Source of the DNA: Pseudomonas sp. UBA6562
Lineage (GTDB): Bacteria; Pseudomonadota; Gammaproteobacteria; Pseudomonadales; Pseudomonadaceae
Direction: 5' to 3'
Length of the DNA stretch: 64,000 nucleotides
NCBI RefSeq assembly: GCF_002434265.1
Contig: NZ_DJJS01000004.1
Span: 145,618-209,617 of the forward strand
The position numbers and the translations under genes are program-made. Positions 51,847 to 60,067 of this stretch are shown one piece after another; the stretch's first letter is position 1; every line of letters starts with the position of its first letter. The notes beneath the pieces were generated by a model. The model worked only from the letters and a program-made list of their open reading frames with translations, ran no database searches and was not told where the DNA came from.

Positions 51847-53244
51847 TCAGATTTCTTTGAAGCGTGCGGTGAACTGGCGCAGTACCGGAGGCTCGTAGAC
51901 GAAGTCCAGCGGGCGCAGGCTGGCGGCGCGGTCGATCACCTCCACCAGCGAGTCGGCCACGTAGTCCATGTGGTTGTCGGTGTAGGTACGGCGCGGGATG
52001 GTCAGGCGCATCAGCTCGAACAGCGCCGGTTCCTGTTCGCGGGTCTGTGGGTGGCGGCCCATCATCAGCGAACCGATCTCCGTGGCCCGTACGCCGCTCT
52101 CCAGGTACAGCGCGTTGACCAGCATCTGCGCCGGAAAATGGTGCCCCGGCACGTCCGGGCGGATCTTGCCGGCGTCGACGAACACCGCATGGCCGCCGAC
52201 CGGGGTCTGGATCGGCACGCCTGCGGCCTGCAAGCGGTCGGCCAAGTAGGTTACCTGGCCGATGCGGCTGGCCAGGTGATGCACGTCGCAGGCTTCGTCC
52301 AGCCCCACCGCCATGGCCTCCAGGTCGCGCCCGGCCAAGCCGCCGTAGGTGATGAAGCCTTCCATCGGCACGCAGCGCAGCTGAGCGGCCCGCAATAGCG
52401 CGTCTTCTTCACGGAAGCAGCACAGGCCGCCGATGTTGACCATGGCGTCTTTCTTGGCCGACATGGTGAAGATGTCGGCGTACTGGAACATTTCGAAGAC
52501 GATTTCATGGATCGAGCGGTCGCGGTACAGCGGGTCGCGCTGCTGGATGAAGTAGGCGTTTTCGGAAAAACGCGCCGCATCGATGACCACCGGAATGCCG
52601 TGCTGGCGCGCCATGGAGGCGGCGTCGCGAATGTTGTCCATCGCCACCGGCTGGCCACCGACGCTGTTGCAGGTGATGGTGATCACCACGGCCGCTACCT
52701 GGTGCGCGCCGAGCAGCTCGATTTCGTTGGCCAGTGCCGCCAGGTCGAAGTTGCCTTTCCAGTCGTCGTGCCGTGCGGTGTCCAGTGCGGCCGGGCAGAT
52801 CAGGTTCCTCACCAGGGCCCCGGCGATTTCCACGTGGGCCTTGGTGGTGTCGAAGTGGTGGTTGGAAATGAACACCGGCGCCGTCGCCCCGCGCTCGCGG
52901 GCGCGCTCGACCAGGCAGGGGAAGAGGATCTGCTCGGCGCCGCGGCCCTGGTGCACGGGGATGGTGTGCGGGTAGCCGAACAGGCGCTCGACGGTATCGC
53001 TGAGCTTGAAGAAGCTTCTGCTGCCGGCGTAGGACTCGTCGGCGGCGAGCATGGCGCTCCATTGGCGGTCGCTCATGGCGCCGGTGCCGCTGTCGGTCAG
53101 CAAGTCGATGAAGACGTCGTCGGCGCGCAGCAGGAACGGGTTGAGGCCCGCCTTGTGCAGCGCCTGGTGGCGGTATTGGGGCGTGGTGGTTCTGAGTGGC
53201 TCGACCATCTTGATACGGTAAGGCTCAGGCATACGAACGGGCAT
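51847..53244 (-). CDS. Tryptophanase / tyrosine phenol-lyase family beta-eliminating lyase
   Basis: 465 aa PLP enzyme. PLP Lys is K265 in TMSAKKDAMV; also HQGRGAEQ (98-105), CNSVGGQPV, VIDAARFSENAYF and LTIPRRTYT. Such enzymes split aromatic amino acids into ring, pyruvate and ammonia. In the ring pocket I390 (VRATEIGS) matches tryptophanase, not the Arg381 of tyrosine phenol-lyase. However, near the C-terminus Q457 (VLRQFTARF) replaces both the tryptophanase His463 and the phenol-lyase Phe449, so the substrate may differ from either. Start ATG 53244 with GGAGG 8 nt upstream. Lies 26 bp before the monooxygenase genes. Confidence 0.85.
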   Translation of the reverse strand: MPVRMPEPYRIKMVEPLRTTTPQYRHQALHKAGLNPFLLRADDVFIDLLTDSGTGAMSDRQWSAMLAADESYAGSRSFFKLSDTVERLFGYPHTIPVHQGRGAEQILFPCLVERARERGATAPVFISNHHFDTTKAHVEIAGALVRNLICPAALDTARHDDWKGNFDLAALANEIELLGAHQVAAVVITITCNSVGGQPVAMDNIRDAASMARQHGIPVVIDAARFSENAYFIQQRDPLYRDRSIHEIVFEMFQYADIFTMSAKKDAMVNIGGLCCFREEDALLRAAQLRCVPMEGFITYGGLAGRDLEAMAVGLDEACDVHHLASRIGQVTYLADRLQAAGVPIQTPVGGHAVFVDAGKIRPDVPGHHFPAQMLVNALYLESGVRATEIGSLMMGRHPQTREQEPALFELMRLTIPRRTYTDNHMDYVADSLVEVIDRAASLRPLDFVYEPPVLRQFTARFKEI

Positions 53245-53292
53245 TTCTAGGGCCTCCAGGGCACTCAGACAAAAAGGACGGGGACGGTTGCG

Positions 53293-53985
53293 TCAACGGT
53301 TGGCGATACGCCGCAGCACCTCCCATTGCTCGTTGCTCAGGCTCAAGCGGTCTTCCTGGTGCAGGACCGAATTGATGCCGATGTGCGCACGTGCGCCGTG
53401 GGTGCGCAGGTAGGCTTCGACGAACTGCGGCTGGTCGGACAGGAACGCGATGTCCAGCTCGACCATTTCCCGCACCACCAACAGCGGCACGGGCGAGCGC
53501 AAAGGGTTGAAGTGATCGCTGCGCAACCCGGGCTTGGGGCAGTGCGAATAGAACTCGCCGAGCATCAGGCCAGCGGCGAGAAAGCGCGGCTTGAGCAGGG
53601 CGTGGTAGTGGTTGACCCGCGCCGGATCGTCCAGGCCGTGCAGGACGCAGACGATGGTCTTGAACTGGGTGGCGCTGCCGCTGTGCGGAGCACGTTGTTT
53701 GAAGGTGTCGATCAGGCCGGACAGCTGCGCGGCGATGGCCTCGTCGTCGCGCCCGGCCAAGGCCACATCGACCAGCCAGAAGGTTTCGCGCTTGATGGCC
53801 GGGGGCGACCACGGGCAGACGGCGCCGCTGCGGCCCAGCTCCGGGTGCGGGTTGCACAGGTACGACGTGCACCATCGGGCGATCTCCACCATCTGCTCCG
53901 AACAATCGGCGCCGCTGCCCTGCAAAGCCTGCGCGATGGGCACGAGGGTCAAGGGCGCAGCGGGGTTGTTGTCACGTTCCATCAT
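53293..53985 (-). CDS. DUF6875-like protein of unknown function
   Basis: 230 aa from MMERDNN, preceded by GAGGA at a good distance; a GTG at 54030 overlapping the MFS stop is a second possibility. The recognisable motif is YLCNPHPELGRSGAVCPWSPPA (about 44-65), with Cys and His residues, followed by FYSHCPKPGLRSDHFNPLRSPVPLL. This resembles the DUF6875 family often found with biosynthetic enzymes. No signal peptide. Its place between exporter and lyase suggests a role in the same pathway; no reaction can be assigned. Confidence 0.65.
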   Translation of the reverse strand: MMERDNNPAAPLTLVPIAQALQGSGADCSEQMVEIARWCTSYLCNPHPELGRSGAVCPWSPPAIKRETFWLVDVALAGRDDEAIAAQLSGLIDTFKQRAPHSGSATQFKTIVCVLHGLDDPARVNHYHALLKPRFLAAGLMLGEFYSHCPKPGLRSDHFNPLRSPVPLLVVREMVELDIAFLSDQPQFVEAYLRTHGARAHIGINSVLHQEDRLSLSNEQWEVLRRIANR

Positions 53986-54026
53986 GACTTCCTCAAGGAC
54001 GTTGGTTGATCGCGTCACGGCCCGTA

Positions 54027-55550
54027 TCACCGTGGGCTACGGGGTGCGGCAGGGGCCTGGTAACCCGACTGCGGCTCGCGCAGCGCCCAGCGGCTGACCA
54101 GCGCGGCGGCCAGGGTCAGCGCGGCCAGGCCGTTGGTCAGGCTAGCGAAGGCGTCGCCGTACAGCGCCATGAGGTCGGCGCGGGTCAAGGCCGCGGCGTT
54201 GGCTTGGGCGGCGGCGAAGCTGCCGGTGGCCAGCTCGCCGGCTACCGCTTTGGCGGCGGGCTCGGCCAGTACGGCGTCCAGCGGCAGTTGCAGCAGGCTG
54301 TTGAGGATCGCCAGCGCGGCCGCGACGCACACCGCCTCGCCACAGGCGCGCATGGTGGTGAAGATGCCGGTGGCCATGCCGGCGCGTTCGACCGACACCA
54401 CCTTGATCGACAGGTCGTCCATCAGGCCCCAGGGCATGGCCGAGCCGACGCCGATCAGCAGCATGGGCAGGCACAGCGCCAGCCAATCGGCGCCGACCTC
54501 GATCCGCGCCAGCCAGAGCAGGCCGACGCCGGCCAACAGCAGGCCGGCGCAACACAGGTTGGCCGGGGCGATGTGGCGCGCCAGCAGCGCGGCCAGGAAC
54601 GGCACCAGCAGCATCGGCAGCGACAGGCCCATCATCAGCAGCCCGGCCTGGCCGGCGCTCAACTGCTCGACGCCGACGAAACGCAGCGGCAGCAGGATCA
54701 GCAGCACGATGAAACTCAGCGCCGTGGCGATGGGCAGCAGTTGCACGCCGACGAAGCGTCTGTCGGCGAACAGCGACAGGTCGAGCATGGGCCGCGCCTG
54801 GCGCCGCTCGATGCGAACGAACAGCGCGAGCAACAGCAACGCACCCAGCAGCAGGCCGACCACCGTGACGCTACGCCAGCCTTGGGCGGGCACTTGCATG
54901 ATGGCGAAGGTCAGTGCCACCAGCATGGCGCTGAAGCTCAGCACCCCGGCCCAGTCCAGGTGCCGGGCGTCGGGATCGCGGCTTTCGAACATGCGCGGCG
55001 CGGCCAGCAGCCAGGCCAGCGCGCCGAAGGCCGCGCCCAGCAGGAAGATGGCGCGCCAGTTGAAATGCTCGACCAACAGGCCCGAAACCACCGGTCCGAA
55101 TGCCAGGCCCAGACCGAAAGCGGTGCCCAGCAGGCCGAAGGCGCGGGTGCGCGCATGGCCCTGGAATTCCTGGGCCAGGGTCGCCGAACCGCCGGCCATG
55201 GTCAGCGCGGCGGCGATGCCCTGAAGGCCGCGGACCAGGTCGAGAAAGACCACGTTCGGCGCGCAACTGACCACGATCGACAACAGCGTGAAGCTGCCGA
55301 TGCCCCAGCAGAACATGCGCTTGCGGCCGTACAGGTCGGCCAGGGTACCGGCGGCCATGATGGCGCTGCCGAAACTCAAGGCGAAGGCGTTGACCACCCA
55401 GGCCAACGCGACGGAGCTGCCGCCGAGTTGCGCACCGATGGCCGACAGCGCCATGGCCGGGCCGGTGTACTCCAACGGCAGGATCAAACCGGCCAGGCAT
55501 ACCGCGCATAGCACCAGTGCCTTCCGAGTGGCGTCTTGCTTGACTTCCAT
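54027..55550 (-). CDS. MFS transporter, DHA2 family (14 helices)
   Basis: 507 aa. About 14 hydrophobic segments and MFS motifs GTLADLYGRKRMF and the motif-C region LGTAFGLGLAFGPVVSGLL mark a drug:H+ antiporter of the EmrB/QacA class. ATG 55550 (MEVKQDATRK) is chosen; an in-frame ATG at 55571 is also possible. First gene of the five-gene operon, so it likely exports the pathway product or a toxic intermediate, or imports the substrate. Divergent from a LysR gene 102 bp away. Confidence 0.85.
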   Translation of the reverse strand: MEVKQDATRKALVLCAVCLAGLILPLEYTGPAMALSAIGAQLGGSSVALAWVVNAFALSFGSAIMAAGTLADLYGRKRMFCWGIGSFTLLSIVVSCAPNVVFLDLVRGLQGIAAALTMAGGSATLAQEFQGHARTRAFGLLGTAFGLGLAFGPVVSGLLVEHFNWRAIFLLGAAFGALAWLLAAPRMFESRDPDARHLDWAGVLSFSAMLVALTFAIMQVPAQGWRSVTVVGLLLGALLLLALFVRIERRQARPMLDLSLFADRRFVGVQLLPIATALSFIVLLILLPLRFVGVEQLSAGQAGLLMMGLSLPMLLVPFLAALLARHIAPANLCCAGLLLAGVGLLWLARIEVGADWLALCLPMLLIGVGSAMPWGLMDDLSIKVVSVERAGMATGIFTTMRACGEAVCVAAALAILNSLLQLPLDAVLAEPAAKAVAGELATGSFAAAQANAAALTRADLMALYGDAFASLTNGLAALTLAAALVSRWALREPQSGYQAPAAPRSPR

Positions 55551-55626
55551 GGCCTCTCGCTTCCCTTCCATGCATGAGTAGACGAGGGATGGTATTTGAG
55601 GGATAAGTGCACTTGAAGGGGACAAT

Positions 55627-55640
55627 ATTCAAAAGAGAAT
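55627..55640. promoter_or_regulatory. Candidate LysR-regulator site
   Basis: ATTC-N6-GAAT within the 102-bp divergent region between the MFS gene and the LysR gene, 13 bp before the LysR ATG. The dyad and position fit autocontrol and control of the operon; no experimental motif is known to me. Confidence 0.4.
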
Positions 55641-55652
55641 TGCGGTTTATGC

Positions 55653-56555
55653 ATGAATGATGACATTTCGCTATGGCGCTTGTTTTTCCGCATCGTCGAG
55701 CGCGGCAGCCTGACCAAAGCCGCTGATGACCACGATCTAGAGCCTTCGTCGGTCAGCCGGCGGATTTCCTCGCTGGAAAAACGCCTCAATGTGCGTCTGC
55801 TCAACCGCACCACGCGGCAAGTGGCCATGACCGAAGCCGGATCGCGAGCCTACGAACTGATGAAACCGTTGATCGACGAGATGGAAGGCGTCATCGCCGA
55901 CCTCGACGGCGGCTCGCCGTTGATCGCCGGCACGGTGCGCATGACCGCCCCGGTCAACTTCGGCGAACGCCACTTGGTGCCCTGGCTGACCGCCTTTCAG
56001 CGCCAACACCCGCAGGTGCTGCTGGACCTGGTGCTATCGGATTCGCGTATCGACCTGCGCGGCGAAGCCATGGACCTGGCCTTGCGCGTGGGCGAACTGC
56101 CGGTCTCGGACATGCTCACCCGGCGCATCGGCAGCATGCCCAGCGGGCTGTACGCCAGCCTCGCCTACGTGCGCGCCCACGGCTTGCCGGAAAAACCGCA
56201 GGACCTCACCACCCACCGCGCCATCCTTTATTCGCTCGGCCAGGAACGGCACCGCACGCGCTTGCGCCTGCACCGCGACGGCAAGGAGGTCAGCGTCGAG
56301 TTGCAGGGGGTGTTCTACCTCAACAACGTGGGCGGCATCCTGCAGGCGGTGCGCCAGGGCGCAGGTTTCCATCCCGGTCCGCGCTGGCTGTTCCAGGAGT
56401 GGGTCGATTCGGGGGAGCTGGTCGAGCTGTTGCCGGAGTGGGGCCTGACGGGCCTGCCGGTGCACCTGGTGCGTCTGAACAACCGCTACGAGCCCAAGCG
56501 GGTGAAGGCGCTGGAGGACTGGATCGAGCAGTGCTGGGCACAGGCCAACCTCTAA
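55653..56555 (+). CDS. LysR-family transcriptional regulator
   Basis: 300 aa. N-terminal winged helix (ERGSLTKAADDHDLEPSSVSRRISSLEKRLNVRLLNRTTRQVAMTEAG shows the LysR pattern) and a ligand-binding domain. Transcribed away from the MFS-lyase-monooxygenase operon, so it is the likely regulator of that operon, with an aromatic amino acid or its product as inducer (inference). Confidence 0.88.
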   Translation: MNDDISLWRLFFRIVERGSLTKAADDHDLEPSSVSRRISSLEKRLNVRLLNRTTRQVAMTEAGSRAYELMKPLIDEMEGVIADLDGGSPLIAGTVRMTAPVNFGERHLVPWLTAFQRQHPQVLLDLVLSDSRIDLRGEAMDLALRVGELPVSDMLTRRIGSMPSGLYASLAYVRAHGLPEKPQDLTTHRAILYSLGQERHRTRLRLHRDGKEVSVELQGVFYLNNVGGILQAVRQGAGFHPGPRWLFQEWVDSGELVELLPEWGLTGLPVHLVRLNNRYEPKRVKALEDWIEQCWAQANL

Positions 56556-56912
56556 GGCTCAGCCCAGCTTGCAGGCGTGTGGGCCACCCGGCCTCAAGCA
56601 ACTGGCATCGGTCCCTGGATTGTCGCCAGAGGCGTTCAAAGACGGCCGAACCCAGGCGGCGTCAAAAAAGCGTTCATCGTTCGACAGCGCGGTCCGCAGC
56701 CGGCCCAGCCTAACGACGACCCTGCGCCGATCGTCGGCGCGACCAGGGATCGAGCAACCCCTCAAGAACGGGCTTGCAGGGCCGATGAACTGGTCACGAA
56801 GCCCGTGTGTGCCAAGCCGCGCCTGCCCTCGCGAACGAAGTGGCAGGCGCATACGTCGCTCGGCACCGTTTTTGCTTTGTCACCTCCAACGCTGCCTACC
56901 TGCCGGATTCCC
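56556..56912. other. 357-bp gap before the type I secretion operon
   Basis: GC-rich, with no gene that I can support. The frame upstream of the ABC gene is open but not family-like. It should contain the promoter of the secretion operon; no clear operator was seen. Confidence 0.45.
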
Positions 56913-58634
56913 ATGCGCCTGTTCCTCGATCCCTCCCGCGAAATCGATGCCGCCTTGCTGCGCTACCGCCGTCTGTTCGGCGTGCTGGCCCTGTTCAGCG
57001 GGGTGATCAACCTGCTGATGCTGGTGCCGTCGATCTACATGATGCAGGTGTTCGACCGGGTGCTGACCAGCCGCAACGAAACCACGCTGCTGATGCTGAG
57101 CCTGATCCTGCTCGGCTTCTTCGCCTTGAGCTGCGTGCTGGAGTGGGTGCGCGGGCAGGTGATGATCCGCATGAGCGCCGGGCTCGACACGCACCTGGGC
57201 GAGCGGGTGTTCGACGCCGCCTTCGAGCGCAGCCTGAAAGAGCACAGCGCCAACCCCGCGCAGGTGCTCAGCGACCTCAACAGCATCCGCCAATTCGTCA
57301 CCGGACCGGGCCTGATCGCGCTGTTCGACGCGCCGTGGTTGCCGCTGTACCTGATCGCCACGTTTCTGTTCCACCCCTGGCTGGGCGTGTTCACCGTCAT
57401 CGGCTCGCTGATCCTGGCCGCCTTGGCGCTGTGGAACGAGCTGGCCACGCGCAAGAGCATGGCCGAAGCCAATCGCCTGTCGGTGGCTTCGTCCAGCTAC
57501 GTCAACGGCACGCTGCACAATGCCGAGGTGATCCAGGCCCTGGGGATGCTCGCGCCACTGCGCCGGCGTTGGTTCAACGTCCAGCAGCGCATGATCGTCG
57601 AGCAGGCGCGGGCCAGCGACCGCAGCGCGCGTATCGCCTCGCTGTCGCGCTTCGTGCGCATGACCTGGCAGTCGCTGGCCCTGGGCTTGGGCGCGATCCT
57701 GGTGATCGAGAACCAGATTTCCGCCGGGGTGATGATCGCCGTGTCGGTGCTGCTGGGCCGGGCCATGGCCCCGGCCGAGGCGCTGATCGGTTCGTGGAAG
57801 CAGATGGGCAACGCCAAGAGCAGCTACCTGCGCCTGAACCGCCTGCTCGACGAATTTCCCCAGGCCGGCACGCGCATGCCGTTGCCGCCGCCCAGCGGTG
57901 CGTTGAGCCTGGAACGCCTGGTGGTGACCCCGCCCGGCCAGCAGAAACCGGCCATCAACGGTGTGACCTTCGCTTTGGCCAAGGGCGAAGTGCTGGCCAT
58001 CATCGGCCCCAGCGCCTCGGGCAAATCGTCCCTGGCACGGGCCATGGTCGGCATCTGGCCGGCCCGGCAAGGCTCGGTGCGCCTGGACGGCGCCGAGATC
58101 GGCCAGTGGTCGCGCGAGGCCCTGGGCCCGCACCTGGGCTATCTGCCCCAGGACATCGAGCTGTTCGACGGCAGCATCGCCGAGAACATCGCCCGTTTCG
58201 GCGAGGTGCAGGCCGAGCAGGTCATCGCCGCCGCGCAACTGGCCGGTATCCACGACATGATCCTGCAACTGCCCAATGGCTACGACACGCCGCTCGGCAG
58301 CGGTGGCCTGGGCCTGTCCGGTGGGCAGAAGCAGCGCATCGGCCTGGCCCGTGCGCTGTACGGCAAACCGGCGCTGGTGGTGCTCGACGAACCCAACTCG
58401 AACCTCGACGATGCCGGCGAACTGGCGCTGGTGCAGGCCGTGCGCCGGCTCAAGGCCGACGGCTGCACGGTGGTGCTGGTGACGCATCGGCCGAACGTTC
58501 TGAACGCCGTGGACAAGCTGCTGTTCCTGCGCGACGGCGTGCAGCACCTGTTCGGCCCGCGCGACCAGGTGCTCAAGACGCTCGTGCCGGTGCCGACCGG
58601 CAAGCCTGTCGAAATCACCAGCCAACAAGCCTGA
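56913..58634 (+). CDS. Type I secretion ABC transporter (PrtD/AprD/HasD type)
   Basis: 573 aa from MRLFLDPSREIDAALL. Six-helix membrane domain (about 20-300) and an ATPase with IIGPSASGKSSLARAM, LSGGQKQRIGLARALYG and LVVLDEPNSNLDD. The length and lack of an N-terminal peptidase place it with PrtD/AprD transporters that export RTX proteases, lipases or haemophores with C-terminal signals. First of an operon with HlyD- and TolC-type partners; no cargo gene is seen in the window. Confidence 0.88.
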   Translation: MRLFLDPSREIDAALLRYRRLFGVLALFSGVINLLMLVPSIYMMQVFDRVLTSRNETTLLMLSLILLGFFALSCVLEWVRGQVMIRMSAGLDTHLGERVFDAAFERSLKEHSANPAQVLSDLNSIRQFVTGPGLIALFDAPWLPLYLIATFLFHPWLGVFTVIGSLILAALALWNELATRKSMAEANRLSVASSSYVNGTLHNAEVIQALGMLAPLRRRWFNVQQRMIVEQARASDRSARIASLSRFVRMTWQSLALGLGAILVIENQISAGVMIAVSVLLGRAMAPAEALIGSWKQMGNAKSSYLRLNRLLDEFPQAGTRMPLPPPSGALSLERLVVTPPGQQKPAINGVTFALAKGEVLAIIGPSASGKSSLARAMVGIWPARQGSVRLDGAEIGQWSREALGPHLGYLPQDIELFDGSIAENIARFGEVQAEQVIAAAQLAGIHDMILQLPNGYDTPLGSGGLGLSGGQKQRIGLARALYGKPALVVLDEPNSNLDDAGELALVQAVRRLKADGCTVVLVTHRPNVLNAVDKLLFLRDGVQHLFGPRDQVLKTLVPVPTGKPVEITSQQA

Positions 58635-58641
58635 GGCCGCC

Positions 58642-59976
58642 ATGCAAGCCAGTGCCAAAGACGTGTCGCCCATCGCCCACCGCCCTGACGCCGACGCCGC
58701 CGGCATCGCCCGTATCGGCGTGTGGTGCCTGCTGTTGGGCTTGGGCGGTTTCCTGGCGTGGGCCTGCCTGGCGCCCCTGGACCGCGGTGTGGTCGGCAGC
58801 GGTACGGTGGTGGTCTCCGGCGAGCGCAAGACGGTGCAGTCGCGCACCGGCGGCATGCTCGACAGCATTCTCGTGCGCGAAGGCGATCGCGTCGAGCAGG
58901 GCCAGGTGCTGATGCAGTTGAACAGCGTGCAAGCCCGTTCGCAGCTCGACGTCGCCCTGGGCCAATGGCTCAGCGCCCGTGCGGTGGAGGATCGGCTGAT
59001 GGCCGAGCGCCTCGACCTGCCGCAGATCCAGTGGTCCGAGGCATTGCTGGCCCGCGCAGGCGACCCGCGCGCGGTAGCGGCCATGGAGTTGCAGGGCCAT
59101 CTGTTCGTCACGCGCCGCGCCGAGCTGGCCAGCCGCATGCAGATCAGCCGGCACGAGATCGCCTCGCTCAACGACCAGCTCAAGGGCTTCGAAGAGATCA
59201 AGCGCAACCACGCCGCCCAGCTGCAATTCCAGCAGCAGTCGCTGCAAGGCATGCGCGAGCTGGCCCGCGAGGGCTACTTGCCGCGCAACCGCCTGTTCGA
59301 GGCCGAAAGCAGCGCCGCGCAATTGGGTGCGCAGTTGGCGGCGAGCATTTCCGACATCGGCCGTACCCAGCAGGGCATCAACGAGAGCCAGCTCAAGGGC
59401 CTGCAGCAGACCCAGCAGTTTCGCAGCGACGCCGAAACCCAGCTGACCCAGGTCAGCGCGCAGACCTCCAGCCTGCTCGAGCAGATCAAGTCGCTGGAGT
59501 TCGACGTCAACAGCGCTTCGATCACCGCCCCGGTCGGTGGCCAGGTGATGGGCATGACCGTGCACACGGTCGGCGGCATCGCCCAGCCGGGGCAGCGCCT
59601 GCTGGACATCGTGCCGCAGGGCTCGAGCTGGGTGGTCAAGGCGCAGTTTCCGCCGATGATGGCCGACCGCCTCAAACCCGGCTTGCCGGTCGATGTGCGT
59701 TTCGGCTCGTTGCAGCGGGTGCACACGCCGGTGATCGTCGGCCAGGTGGCGACCGTGTCGGCCGACCAGTTGGTGGATGAGAAGAGCGGCTCGGCCTATT
59801 TCGCGGTGGAGGTGGCAGTCAACCCGCAGGCGGTGATCGAGCTGCGGCAATTGGGTCTGGACATAAAACCCGGCATGCAGGCCGAAGTGCTGGTCAAGAC
59901 CGGCGAGCGGACCCTGGCCAGCTACCTCATGCAGCCGGTGGCCGAGCGCATGGCCGGCGCGTTGAAGGAGGAGTGA
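58642..59976 (+). CDS. Type I secretion membrane-fusion protein (HlyD/PrtE family)
   Basis: 444 aa. One N-terminal transmembrane helix (about 28-48), a biotinyl-lipoyl half motif (VVSGERKTVQSRTGGMLDSILVREGDRVEQGQ), a long alpha-helical hairpin about 110-290 and the matching barrel half (ITAPVGGQVMGM). It bridges the inner-membrane ABC transporter to the TolC-like channel. It starts 7 bp after the ABC gene. Confidence 0.9.
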   Translation: MQASAKDVSPIAHRPDADAAGIARIGVWCLLLGLGGFLAWACLAPLDRGVVGSGTVVVSGERKTVQSRTGGMLDSILVREGDRVEQGQVLMQLNSVQARSQLDVALGQWLSARAVEDRLMAERLDLPQIQWSEALLARAGDPRAVAAMELQGHLFVTRRAELASRMQISRHEIASLNDQLKGFEEIKRNHAAQLQFQQQSLQGMRELAREGYLPRNRLFEAESSAAQLGAQLAASISDIGRTQQGINESQLKGLQQTQQFRSDAETQLTQVSAQTSSLLEQIKSLEFDVNSASITAPVGGQVMGMTVHTVGGIAQPGQRLLDIVPQGSSWVVKAQFPPMMADRLKPGLPVDVRFGSLQRVHTPVIVGQVATVSADQLVDEKSGSAYFAVEVAVNPQAVIELRQLGLDIKPGMQAEVLVKTGERTLASYLMQPVAERMAGALKEE

Positions 59977-59978
59977 GC

Positions 59979-60065
59979 ATGCGCCTGTCCAAAACCGTCC
60001 TGCCTAGGCTGTACGCTGCCTCCACGTGCGTCGCCGAGCCCCGCTTGTCGCTTGAGGAAGCCTGA
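59979..60065 (+). CDS. Possible 28-aa ORF between the HlyD and TolC genes
   Basis: ATG at 59979 has an excellent GGAGGAG 5 nt or so upstream, formed by the end of the HlyD gene, and runs 28 codons to TGA at 60063-60065, two bases before the TolC start. The peptide (MRLSKTVLPRLYAASTCVAE...) has no known match. It may couple translation of TolC to HlyD and need not make a useful product. Confidence 0.3.
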   Translation: MRLSKTVLPRLYAASTCVAEPRLSLEEA

Positions 60066-60067
60066 CC

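Noticed and set aside
51847..53244. Plain tyrosine phenol-lyase
   Set aside because: The position of TPL Arg381 is Ile and the overall sequence is nearer tryptophanase; yet the tryptophanase His463 is Gln, so neither name is given firmly.
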